Below are positions 40,047-50,440 of a DNA stretch of 64,000 bases, piece after piece. Source of the stretch: Cladobotryum mycophilum (Eukaryota > Ascomycota > Sordariomycetes > Hypocreales > Hypocreaceae); NCBI GenBank assembly GCA_036429605.1, contig JAVFKD010000002.1, positions 2,666,001-2,730,000 on the forward strand, written 5' to 3'. Position 1 is the first letter of the stretch; each line of letters begins with the position of its first letter. Position numbers and translations under genes: made by a program. Below the pieces are notes generated by a model. It searched no databases, had not been told where the DNA came from, and worked only from the letters and a program-made list of their open reading frames with translations.

Positions 40047-42383
40047 TTAATGGCCGCGGCAGTTAATGTTTTTGCATTCAGGCCACCAGCGGTAGCAGCT
40101 CCAGCAGAATTCGTAGTGGCACTTGATGCCTAAGATGAGATTTTGTTGGCTCAATGATCTCTTAAAGCTGAAATATGGGGGGGGGATGTTGAAAAGGGGA
40201 AGGGGTGGTAAAATGAATGCATCACCCATCATCATGGGTGACTTCAAATTGTAACAGAGTTTGGGAAAAGGGGAAAAGAAAAAGTGAAAGCAACTTACAA
40301 GTCATGTGTGAGCTGTACAAGATGGTTAGTCATAAATCCTCCACACAACAACAAATGTATACAGTGAGATATCAAGGGCATCATCACTTACCATCCGCTG
40401 TTCTTTTCAATTGCCCATCCGCATCCCGGGCATGGTTTCGTCGTCTGGCTCATCAGTCGTCGACTCTCCTCCTCTTCTTGTCTCCTCCTCGCCGCAATTC
40501 TCTTGGCCAGAGCAAGTGCCTTCTTGGCGCGCTTACGTTCCTCTCTCTCTCTCGCCTCTCTCTGTTCTCGCTCGCGCTGTGAGTGGGCTGCTCTGTCATG
40601 AGCCATTGTACGTTCAGCCTTCCGCTGGGCCTTCCGCTGGGCCTTTTGAGCTCGCGCCCATTCCTCATTCTCCATCTCGAAACGAGAGCGGAAGTTTTCT
40701 GGGTCAAGTAAGAACTGATCGTACTCTTCACAAGTAAGGTTCTCGTGCCATGCGACATTATGATGAAAGCAAGAGCGTTGGCCGCAGTGGAGACATATCA
40801 CAATAGGTTGCTCACTGCCGGAGTCGTGGATTTGACCAAAGCCACAACCAGCAGTACACCAGACGAAGTTTTCTGCTTCCGTCATGGCGGCTCTAAGAGC
40901 AAGATTCTCGTACCTGTGTTGATAGATGATCAGCAAACGTCAGCCCTTTGCCATACCTCGAATTCACCTTACCGTTCAAATGTCGCTTTGTCGGCATATC
41001 GCTGGATATCTGTATAGTCAAGTAGTTCTCGGCATTCAGGACATCTGATATCAGACCAGAGCTTATTGGTCATGTCAGATCGAATAGAAGTCTCGATGCA
41101 ATCAAGACAGGTATTGGGTTCGTGTGTGCAGGTAGACGTCACAGAGACCTGGGGGAAAAGTTCCACCTCCTTTTTCTCGGTACAAACAATGCAGTCGCGG
41201 CGACCATTCCGAGCATCCCGATGGCGTGTTGCCACGCGCTGGTTTGTGACAAGAACATCGGTTGAATCTGTATCTCTTTCATATCGCTGCCCGAAACTAT
41301 CAAAAACAAAATGTAAACACTTAGCAAAAAACCGAACGACGCAAACGCAAATATTCAAATACGCATACAAGGGGGAAAGGGGGAGGGTAACATGAGAGAG
41401 AAGGACATGAGAGAAAGCAGATGCATCCAAGCCCACAAAAACTCTTCAGTACAAGGAAAGAATCAAGAGTCATTTGCCCCTATTCATCCTGAACACAAAA
41501 GGCTCCTGGCATTCTCGAAGTCGCTGGGGACGAAGAGTCGGATAGCCTACCTGAAATTATCAGTTACTTCATCTCCACGTCTTTCGGAGAGATCGAGATT
41601 GCGGAGATATGCCGTAGTCATGGCAATTTCCTGCTGCTCGAAGAGATCGACGTACGGATTGGAGGACTGTGCTCCATTTGAGTGTGAACCTTGACGACGG
41701 GGTGCAGAAGAACTTTCCCTGCGTGATGATGACGACGACAATGATGATGCCGCCGCCGCCGCTGCTGCTGCTGCAGGAAATTCTCCGCTGCCTAGGAGAG
41801 CTGGATTCATGTTGTAGCGGAATCCCGATTGCTGGTTCTGAGAAGAAGTGGTGGCCCTGGAGCGGGATGTTGCTGAAGAGGTGCTCCGTCGTCCCCCCGT
41901 GGATCGTCCATCCGTGCTCTCATCGTCGACCAGCCAGATGGAATCGTCATCTCCCCCAAAGCCGCCCATGATGGAAGGGCTGACCATGTTATACCCGGAA
42001 CCGGGATTGACAAACCTGTTGTTCTTCATGGCTGACGTTTCGGTGAAGGGGACGTATCTAGGACCTAGTGTTGGATCTGAATCTGAGTCTGTGTTGTGGT
42101 CAGATTCCGGCTCCAGAGGTTCGTCTTGAACTGGTTCAGAGCTGTTATGTCTGCTGCTGGAGTTGTCTTGTGTAAGTTGAATATCTTGTTGTTGTTCTTG
42201 TTGTTCTTGTTGTTGTTGTGGTCGTGGTGGTGATTGTTCGGGTGCGGTCGTTGTTTCTACTACTGACTGCTGGTCCTCTCGGAGCGGCCAGCTGATATTT
42301 AAGTGCATCCTGTCGTTGATGGGAGCGGTATTCTTTCGCCTGCGAAAAGCAGCTTCAGTCTTCCTCTTGAGAGTCTGAAACAT
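40047..42383 (-). CDS. RBR-type E3 ubiquitin ligase
   Basis: Five exons (complement 41551-42383, 40971-41297, 40392-40913, 40299-40312, 40047-40129) join in phase to 592 aa. Residues 1-300 are low-complexity (Gln-, Ser- and Ala-rich). RING1 begins at CIVCTEKKE (Cys313) and ends near RCPECRELLD. The IBR covers FVWCTAGCGFGQIH to CEEYDQFL. A charged Lys/Arg/Glu-rich helix of about 80 residues follows. RING2 is CPGCGWAIEKNSGCSHMTC-IKCHYEFCWSC. By analogy with HHARI, the catalytic Cys is the one before SHMTC (Cys561), which receives ubiquitin as a thioester. Its codon is split between exon 3 and the 14-nt exon 4. The substrate is unknown, and no UBA or UBL domain is seen. Confidence 0.92.
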
Positions 42384-43613
42384 GCTTGCTCGCTCGCTTC
42401 CCTGCTTGGGGCTTTGTTTTATTTATTATGGTCCCTTTCACAACAAAGCTGCCGGCATGGTTGTGCGGGCGGGCTCCGTTGTCTGACTTATACCGAATGA
42501 ACAAGGTGATTCGGCCTTGATCAACGAATAATAGTAAGTCTCCACAGAAACATCACCAATAATAAAAGGCCTTGAGCCGAAAGAAAGAAAGAAAGAAAGA
42601 AAGAAAAAATGATCAAGATGAGTAAAGCGGTGAAAGAGAATCGATTCAATCGTGACTGGACAAGAAAACTTCCATGGCAAAGGAACCTTGGGGAAAAAAG
42701 GTAAAAGGAAGAAGAAGTGGCATCCAATTGTTATCGCCAATGACGGTGTCCTTACAGGCAGACCAGCTGAGCTTAGTGGGCGCCTTGTCTCTCTAGAAGC
42801 TCTGGATGGATTCCTTCCATTACAACCTACCTAGTACCTCTAAGATACAGCCTACAGGTACCTCAGTAGTAACAGTACCTAATAGCAGGTAATCCATACC
42901 AGCAATGGAGAGGCAAAGGTGGCGGATGTACAGTGACTTGTGACAAAGTGTCCATGTTTTAGTGCCCTTCAGGCATCTGAATCCCACTAAACCTTAGCGC
43001 ATGCATCACTAAACTTCCCCCGCCATTCATAATGCCAGGGATGCTGCGCCTTGAAGAGCGCCTTGGCGGGAGCCCCTCAACACGCCTCATACAAATCCAA
43101 CCCATGGATGAACTCTGACCCTTCAAGTTTCAACTCGCTCATCGGGCGGCAAAAGAGATTCGTGCCATTTCTTTACTGGGTGATGTTATCATTCATTCAA
43201 AGAACGAACCTATCACCTCATAGACCATAAGCTCCACAGTTGTTGTCATGAGTGAGCCTACATGGAGAAGCTTCCTTGAAAGGTGCCAATCATCGTATGT
43301 ATGTACTACGCAAAAAACATATACAGACTACTGCAAGATTAGTAGACGCATGATACAATAACAAGCCCTTGCTAGTTGTGTTACGGATGCTCTATTCGTC
43401 GTGTCATCTCTTTATCTACTTCTCAAAGTATCATGTAACTATGAAATATGTCCGGCGGAAACAAAATACACACCAGTAAACGCCTTGCGTGCCCTCCTCC
43501 CCGCAGATGGCCACACATATCATGACTGCTGTTATTATCCACATTGTCAACAGGGCAACCGTCCATTTGCCCTCCCTAGCCCAGGCCGGCATATTCAAGC
43601 CGACCTCAGGCCA
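42384..43613. other. Intergenic region upstream of the RBR ligase
   Basis: About 1.2 kb. A GAAA tetramer repeat lies at 42579-42607; ACCTAGTACCT-like short words occur near 42829-42888. No gene seen. Confidence 0.5.
42579..42607 (+). repeat. GAAA tetramer repeat
   Basis: About seven GAAA units followed by an A run. Confidence 0.8.
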
Positions 43614-45458
43614 TCACCATGGCCAACCTTCTCCCTTCTTTTTAGACTTTGGGAAGTAGAGCTGAGAAACCAGCGTCGGATCACCTTCGTTGGCAAACTT
43701 CTCTCGCTTCTCCTCTGAGCCCCATGCTACAAGCATCCGCTGCTTGCATACAACCGTTGGCGCTTTGATGTTATCTCGTTGTCCAATCTGGCGAATGTAG
43801 AGGGCGGGGACAACGGTGCACACATTCATTAACTCCTTATGCAGCTGTGCCTTGGTCGGCTGCGGATCCATTTTGGCCATGTTGAAACCTTTTCTGTTCT
43901 GCAGGATGTTTTTGCAATCCAAGGTCCCAACATTGTCGATAAACTCTGATGAGAGAGAGATTCTATTACCGGGACCCCAGCTGATATAGGGATTGATATC
44001 AAGATAGAAGTGATGTGTAGATACCTGGAGTTTTTCGTAAAGCGCCATGGCTGGAGCCACACAGTTCTCTTCCATGTTTTGACAGAACCATTGGAATTGA
44101 TCCTTCTTGCAGAAGATTTGCAGCATGCTGCCCAGTTCCGTCGTCATATCCTTACTGCGACGGACCCGGACACCTTTGAATTGGGGTGCACTTAGCAGAG
44201 CATTGTAGCCTTCAGCAGTCCATGTCCGAACGGCGAAGAGATCTGTAACCCATCAGTGATTGCCAAACGGGGTTTTGGGAGTTCCTTACCTCTCCTGGGC
44301 TCCACCGAAGCTTGCATCATGTTTTCGATGAAGCTAATCATTTCAGTATAGTGCTGTATCGACCCATAGAGGACTTTTTGAAAGATGTTGTCGTTGAGGA
44401 ACCTCATAATGATGGCGACAATGATATCCTCGTCTGTTTCCGAAAACATGGATCCGTGAATTAGGTCAGGATACTTTTGCATGGTTCTTCGGAACCTAGA
44501 GACTTCATTGGACTGCTTGCTAGCCTTGGCTACCAGCGCCTCGATGCCGGCTTCATAATCATCCAACCACGGATTCATAAACTTTTGAACCCAGTCCTGA
44601 ACCTGCTCGACAAGATCCGAATATTGCTACCAAGGCAATAATGTTAGCAGCTTGCTGGGAGGTGGGTTCAATATCCAAGTTTAGACTTACTCGGGAAACC
44701 TCGTCTGAAGTGAGCTCCTTGCGGTATGGTTGGAGACTGAAAATGTGTGATTGAGCATCGTTTAGCTCATCCCGCAGTAGACGATTCTCATCCTTGAGTT
44801 TTCTCATTTCTTGGCCAAGGCTTTCGGCATCTTTAGCAATCTCCTGCATATCGGCGCTTAGCAAATGCTTAAGCTCTTCCACCTGCGCAGTCGCTTCTCT
44901 GGCTTCACTCTCCACGACTTTCTTCTCAGCTTTCAAGGTCTGGATAGTGTCATAGAGTTCTTGAAGCTGTCTGCGGGCCATCATTTCTTCACCGCGGTCT
45001 GCACTATCAGAACGTTGTCGGCGCGGGGCAAACGCTTCCCTCTCCATGCTGGGGAAGCTCTCGGCCGAGGAGTATATGGATCCTGGCATTTGGACTGATT
45101 CGAATTCGTCGTCGTCGGAAGTGAATGGCTCGCGAAAAGGCGAGGGCACGGTGATGCTGTGTTTTCTAGCCGGTACCAGGGATGGAGGAATAGAATCTGA
45201 CATTTCCTCCGGTTCGAATTCTAAGAGGTCAACTTCGTCTACGGCAGCTAAATTGTTGAGCTCGGGTGGGCTTTCCTCATTGTCGACTTTGCCCTTATCT
45301 CTGTGTTTATCTTTGTCCTTTGTCCTGTCCAGGTCATTGTCCAAATCGGCGGTTGACTTGGGAGCCTTTCTCTCTTTTCGAAGCACGGCGGAATTACTTG
45401 ATGGCCTGTTGCGCATGTCATCAAGGGGAATCGTCCCCTGGGTGTTATCGGAAGGCAT
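43614..45458 (-). CDS. Unrecognised protein with a central coiled coil
   Basis: Three exons (complement 44691-45458, 44290-44626, 43614-44242) join in phase to 577 aa. The N terminus is polar and charged (KDKDKHRDKGKVD). A strong coiled coil spans roughly residues 150-245, with repeated Leu/Glu/Lys heptads (LQELYDTIQTLKAEKKVVES, then EMRKLKDENRLLRDEL). The C-terminal half looks globular and partly helical, with motifs SDLVEQVQDWVQKF, DLFAVRTWTAEGYNALL, MLQIFCKKDQFQWFC and VTVVPAL-like VCTVVPALYIRQIGQ. It ends SQLYFPKSKKKGEGWPW. No catalytic motif, signal peptide or membrane segment is seen. The exon structure and codon use make a real gene very likely, but I cannot assign a function. Confidence 0.8.
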
Positions 45459-47446
45459 GATAAAGGCGCTTTAGTTCACGAAGCAAGATCAAGGTTGCAA
45501 GATATGGAGCAACGATTGGGGATGGAATGAACTGTATAATGTCTGAAGTTATTTCCAAAATAAAGGGTTGGATAGATTTGAAAGGTTCTTTTTACTAAGT
45601 GTATGAATGGACAAACGAATTGAAGATGATGGAGAAAAGCTAAAGCTGGTCCTTCATTGATGGTGGTGGCGTTTATGGCCACAGCCTGGCTGAGAGAAGG
45701 AGAGGCACGCAGTAGGCCTACATGCATGTACCTACTACCGATGGTAAAGATGTGGATAAAATAACTGCAAGGTCTCCAGTTTGAACAAGTATCAGTACCT
45801 CAAGGCATCACGCAAGGTTCGGACTCACGAGGTGGACTAACGCTAGGTACGGATGCAACATCATCAAGGGAGGGGATGCATGCAGTACCACCACAAGGTA
45901 GGTATTGGTATTCTGTTCGTTTGTTTGGATGGATCCATCAAAATAAAATCAGCCTCATCAGAGAAAGAAAGGATGCTCCGCGGCCCGTGTCAGAGACCCA
46001 TATATCCGGGTCGGCTGCTCGGGAGGTTTTGTTTTCTCTTTTTCTCTACCTGCTAATAATTCTTTTTGCTGCTTTATGCCTTGCCTTATCTTATCGTATG
46101 AAGAGCTAAAACATACGCCCACCCACGTGAATGCTCAATACCTTAATCAATCACTGGGTTGGGGATTTACAATATGGATGCCACTGAAAGACACAGCCTC
46201 AAGCTGTGACGTCCTGAATGTCGCACAATTTAGCATCTGAGACGCTCCCCACAAAATCCCCTCCCCCAAAAAAGGGCCGCCATTCATGGGTGGCCCAATG
46301 CAGTCAATTATAAAATGCATCCATAGCTACTCCGTAGAATGGATATCATTGAGACTTTACTGACCGATCAAATCGTGCCACGATAGCTGATACTGGAGAA
46401 AGGTTAGAAGTACCCGACCTCCCCTCCAGTGCATGAATTACTGCTGTAACATCCATTCCCCTACGGGCCTGTCCTAGCGGGGTCGTCCGTTATATTCACA
46501 CCTCTAGCTAAGTATAGCTGGATACTTGTAGTGCTACCCAGGTGCTACCTACCATGCTCTTATTCCGCACTCCCCCGCCCCCGACGCTGCCCTTCCGCAC
46601 GCCACTTCCACTTCGTGTAAAATACTCTCTAGGTGCCTACGCCTACCTGCTACTGCTAGGTACTAGGTATGCATCATGACGAGGCAGACTTCCGCATCAG
46701 CCTCATTTTATGGCTGGTCTGCAGTTTGCAGTCTGCAGAAGCATCCATGGATGTGCATGTTTCAAGTTAGGATTATTCGTGGTGGGTAAAAGAGGTACCC
46801 TTACTTCCATCATCTGGTGCGGGACAGGCAAGCAACACACACCTCTAGGCTCTGGCTCTGGCTCCACATAAGCTGAAGGGATGCTGCTGCTCCTCAACTT
46901 CCCAAGAGCTTCTTCTGTTTGGCTACGGATAGCATGTTTTGAGACTTGTCTGTACTCCGTAAGCTTCCTAGCTATTTACCTATTATTGGCATAACCATCT
47001 CTGATTGCTCAATACGTTAGAAAGGCAGATTTCCGCTGTGTTGCTCGCGAACCGACGTCGCAATACCCACATCTGCTCGAATCCATCCCCCATCCATCAT
47101 CATCTGTCCATCTGCGCCTCTCCCGTTCCTTTATTTCTTCTCAATAAAATCCTGAAAGCTCTTATTCTCATTCAACCCCCCTTTTCTCCCTTCCCTCAAC
47201 TTGACTGCCTACCTACTCACCTGTGCGTCTCTCGTACCACCTATAATACAGGTAACCCCCAAGTGCTAGGAAAGAGGAGGCTCAGAGTCGTAGGTACCAA
47301 GTACTTCTAGGACGGCCCCCCTTCCCATCCCTTCTGTCGACTATTCAACAGCATCCATCCAATTTCATCTCTCTATCTCTCTTTTGATACATCTTCGTCT
47401 TCGTCTTCATCATCAACATCCCCTCAATCAGACCTTCACCTCCATC
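45459..47446. other. Intergenic region between divergent genes
   Basis: About 2 kb between the coiled-coil gene and the HSP70-like gene. It holds two perfect TACTCCGTA words (46328-46336, 46953-46961), one TACTTGTA (46523-46530), and many TAGGTAC/GTACCT-like fragments. No gene or RNA seen. Confidence 0.5.
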
Positions 47447-49448
47447 ATGGATTTCGAGAGGCTTTCTATCAGTGATCGCAAAATCATTGTCGGCATCGAC
47501 TTCGGTACCACCTACTCCGGCATCGCTTGGGCTGAATCCCAACGTTCAGATAGGCGAACGGCCGTCACAACATGGCCAATTAACAAGACTGCTCGCGAGG
47601 GTGAATCTTCAGACAAGGTCCCAACCAAGATTCGCTATGCCAGTGACGGTGTTCAATGGGGCTTCGCCATTCCCATAACAGCTCCCCAAGATGAGGTTAT
47701 CGAGTGGTTCAAGCTGTAAGTCACCTTGCTTTCATGCTCATGCCCATGCCCATGCCCATGCCCATACATACCACTACTTATTCGCAAACTAACTCTCTAT
47801 AAAAGTGATCTAGACCCTTCACTCTCAAGTGTTAGTCAGACCATGTCCAAGAATGCTGGTCAAGGCACAAGAGACGCCGACAAGCTAGTCACCGATTATC
47901 TCTCCGCTCTGATAGAGCATCTCCTCTACACCCTCCGAGAGAAGCTCGGCGAGAGTGTTGTCAAGAGTACACCTCTGGAATTCGTCGTCACTGTACCGGC
48001 CATCTGGAGCGATTTAGCCAAGGACAAGACCAAAAAAGCATGCGAGCGCGCCACCGAGCTTGCCAGCCTCAAGAGTCCCATCCACCTCGTCTCCGAGCCT
48101 GAGGCTGCTGCCATTTATGCCTTGCATGGGCTGGATCCCCATGGCCTCAAAATTGACGACACAGTTGTGGTTGTGGATGCTGGCGGTGGTACCGTCGATC
48201 TCATCTCGTATACCATCACTGGCCTAAAGCCCATTCTTCAAGTCCAAGAAGCCGCACCAGGTTCCGGTGCGCTGTGTGGTTCCACTTTCTTAAACATGAG
48301 ATTTGCCAAGTTTCTTAAAGCGAAGCTAGGTAAAGAGGATGGGTTCGATGAAGAAGTGCTAGCAGAGGCCATGGAGGTCTTTGAGAAGAAGGTACTGTTA
48401 TCACATGCCCCCCTTGCCTTGCCTTGCTCTCTTCGACTAACAACATCTCAGGTCAAGAGACAATTCACACTCAGTGCTCTACCAGATGAGACTTACACCA
48501 TCCCTGTTGGGGGTCTCGCCAACAACAAGAGCCTCGGTGTCACGCGCGGTCGCTATGCACTCAAGGCCCACGACCTGATGTCGATTTTCGAGCCAGTAGT
48601 TTTGGAGGTCATAAAGCTGGTCAAGGACCAAATCGACAAGAGCAACGTTCCGATCAAGGCTATTCTCCTTGTCGGCGGTTTCGGCGCATCTAATTATCTC
48701 AAGGAACGTATTCGCAATGCCATTGATAAATCGATCCAGATCATGCAACCTCCAAATGCCTGGCAAGCTGTGGTGCAGGGTGCTGTCATGAAAGGCCTAG
48801 CGAACAGTGCTCCTGACCAACTCACCATGGTCAAGATCCAAAATCGTAGAGCAAGAAAGCACTACGGCACGGAATGGCGCACAAAATACGACGAAAAACT
48901 CCACAGTCATCTCTCTGATAAGAAGAGCTGGAGTGGTATGGAGGGCTACTACAAAGTTAATGCTATGGAATGGTTCATACGAAGGGTATAACACTCTTCC
49001 ATATCTCCCAATCCCTCTCGGAATTCATTCAGATATTAACATGGCACAGGGAGATCAAGTTTCGGAAAATGAACCGTTCACAACGGCCTTTGTCTGGACC
49101 GGCCTCGTGGCTCATGGCCGAATTCGAAAGATGCGCATGACAATCTACTGCGATCAGACCTCGGAGGATGCCCCTGTAGGTCGTGATGACAATGTCAAGG
49201 TACTCGCCCATGTGGAAGCCGACGTCGGCCACATCCCGGAGCATCTCTTGAATCGGCGCCAAGGCAAGGATGGACAGTTGTATTACGAGTTGAGTTGCAA
49301 GATCGAGGCCGTGTACCTATCTGCCTCGACCACCTACACACTTCTCTACAACAGTATGTCTTGGATCCCTATCCATTTGGTCGTGATTGCTGTACTGACA
49401 TTTCCTGCAGATCAAAGATACGACACTGTAACTTGCGAATATGTTTAG
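47447..49448 (+). CDS. HSP70-like ATPase
   Basis: Five exons (47447-47715, 47806-48391, 48452-48985, 49050-49353, 49411-49448) give 576 aa. Actin/HSP70 ATPase motifs are intact: phosphate-1 IIVGIDFGTTYSGIAWA, a connect region VVTVPAIWSDLAKDKT with VSEPEAAAIYAL, phosphate-2 VVVDAGGGTVDLISY, and adenosine motif ILLVGGFGASNYL. The C-terminal part (from MVKIQNRRARKHYG onward) does not resemble the canonical peptide-binding domain and ends TCEYV without EEVD. This fits the expanded divergent HSP70-like family common in filamentous fungi, whose clients are unknown. Intron 1 contains a CATGCY hexamer repeat. No organelle signal is visible, so it is probably cytosolic. Confidence 0.88.
47733..47766 (+). 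repeat. CATGCY hexamer repeat inside intron 1 of the HSP70-like gene
   Basis: One CATGCT followed by four CATGCC units and a partial fifth, within the 90-nt intron 47716-47805. A related CATGCT array stands at 57426-57473. Confidence 0.85.
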
Positions 49449-50046
49449 GATAGAAGGTAACAGAAGGTTGCGATTGCGTTTTCTTTTCTTTTCTTTTTTC
49501 TTTATTCTATGGGAGTTGGAGTTTATGCTATTTTATGACAGAAATTCAACGTATCTAGAGTCTGAGGCTCACCCATGTGATATCCAGAATGAAAACAAAA
49601 TAGGGGAGACAGAAATGGATTTTAGCTAAACAGAAAAAATCTCATTCATATTAATACTTGAGCTCCCCAACTATCTACAATCAAACAACTGATCACGATT
49701 AAAACCTCATATAATGGAGTGTAAAAGGGTATATTACCAAGTACAGCGCAATGTACAACCATATGCCTCTTGCGCAAAGATGTGCCTCCCCCTTTTGTTC
49801 GCCCAGGGACAAGACTTGTAGTTTTATATAGTTACATAGAGATATCATCAAAGGGAATCAATACAACAAGGCCAAGCTTATGAGAAAAAATAATAACAAA
49901 AACAAAAAAGTCTTGGTCAAGTGTGGTGAACGCAAAAAAAATTGGTCGATCAAAGGAGTGCAAGACTTTATAACAACAACAAAAAAATGAACGCGGCGGC
50001 CTTTTGAAAAAAGTTGCGTTGGCCAGTGGTATCCAGAACACCAGGC

Positions 50047-50050
<4 letters not shown>

Positions 50051-50084
<34 letters not shown>
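50051..50084 (+). repeat. AG dinucleotide repeat
   Basis: Seventeen AG units without interruption. Confidence 0.9.
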
Positions 50085-50085
<1 letters not shown>

Positions 50086-50400
50086 AAGAAAAGATCCATG
50101 TGCGTCCGCAAAGTAAAGAAAAAGGGGGTAGTTGTTGTGAGTTGGTTTAAAAAAAGGAGTGTATGTATGTGTATGTGTTTTTCCCGAGAATGCCCTGTGT
50201 TCCATGGTGTACCGCCTAATTTCATCGAAACGTTCTTTTCCGTCGTTTCTTTTGTTTCCCCCTTTTTTGGAATGTTGCGTGTGTGTACACGCGATAGAGA
50301 CCTCGGACCTCTATTCATTATTGACACCAAAGTTTTTTTTGTTTGCTCGACCGTGGCGCTTCATTAGAGCTCAAAGTAATAAAGAAAAGGAAGAAGTAGA

Positions 50401-50411
<11 letters not shown>

Positions 50412-50431
<20 letters not shown>
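50412..50431 (+). repeat. GA dinucleotide repeat next to the DOCK stop codon
   Basis: Ten GA units; the DOCK stop codon starts at 50443 on the minus strand, so the repeat lies in its 3' UTR. Confidence 0.85.
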
Positions 50432-50440
50432 TCGTTGGGT

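Larger units (their letters stand above)
49449..50440. other. Convergent 3' region of the HSP70-like and DOCK genes
   Basis: About 1 kb with AG repeats at 50051-50084 and GA repeats at 50412-50431, the latter ending 9 bp beyond the DOCK stop codon, so it reads as CT in the DOCK 3' leader-out region. Open frames in the area are repeat-derived. Confidence 0.5.
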
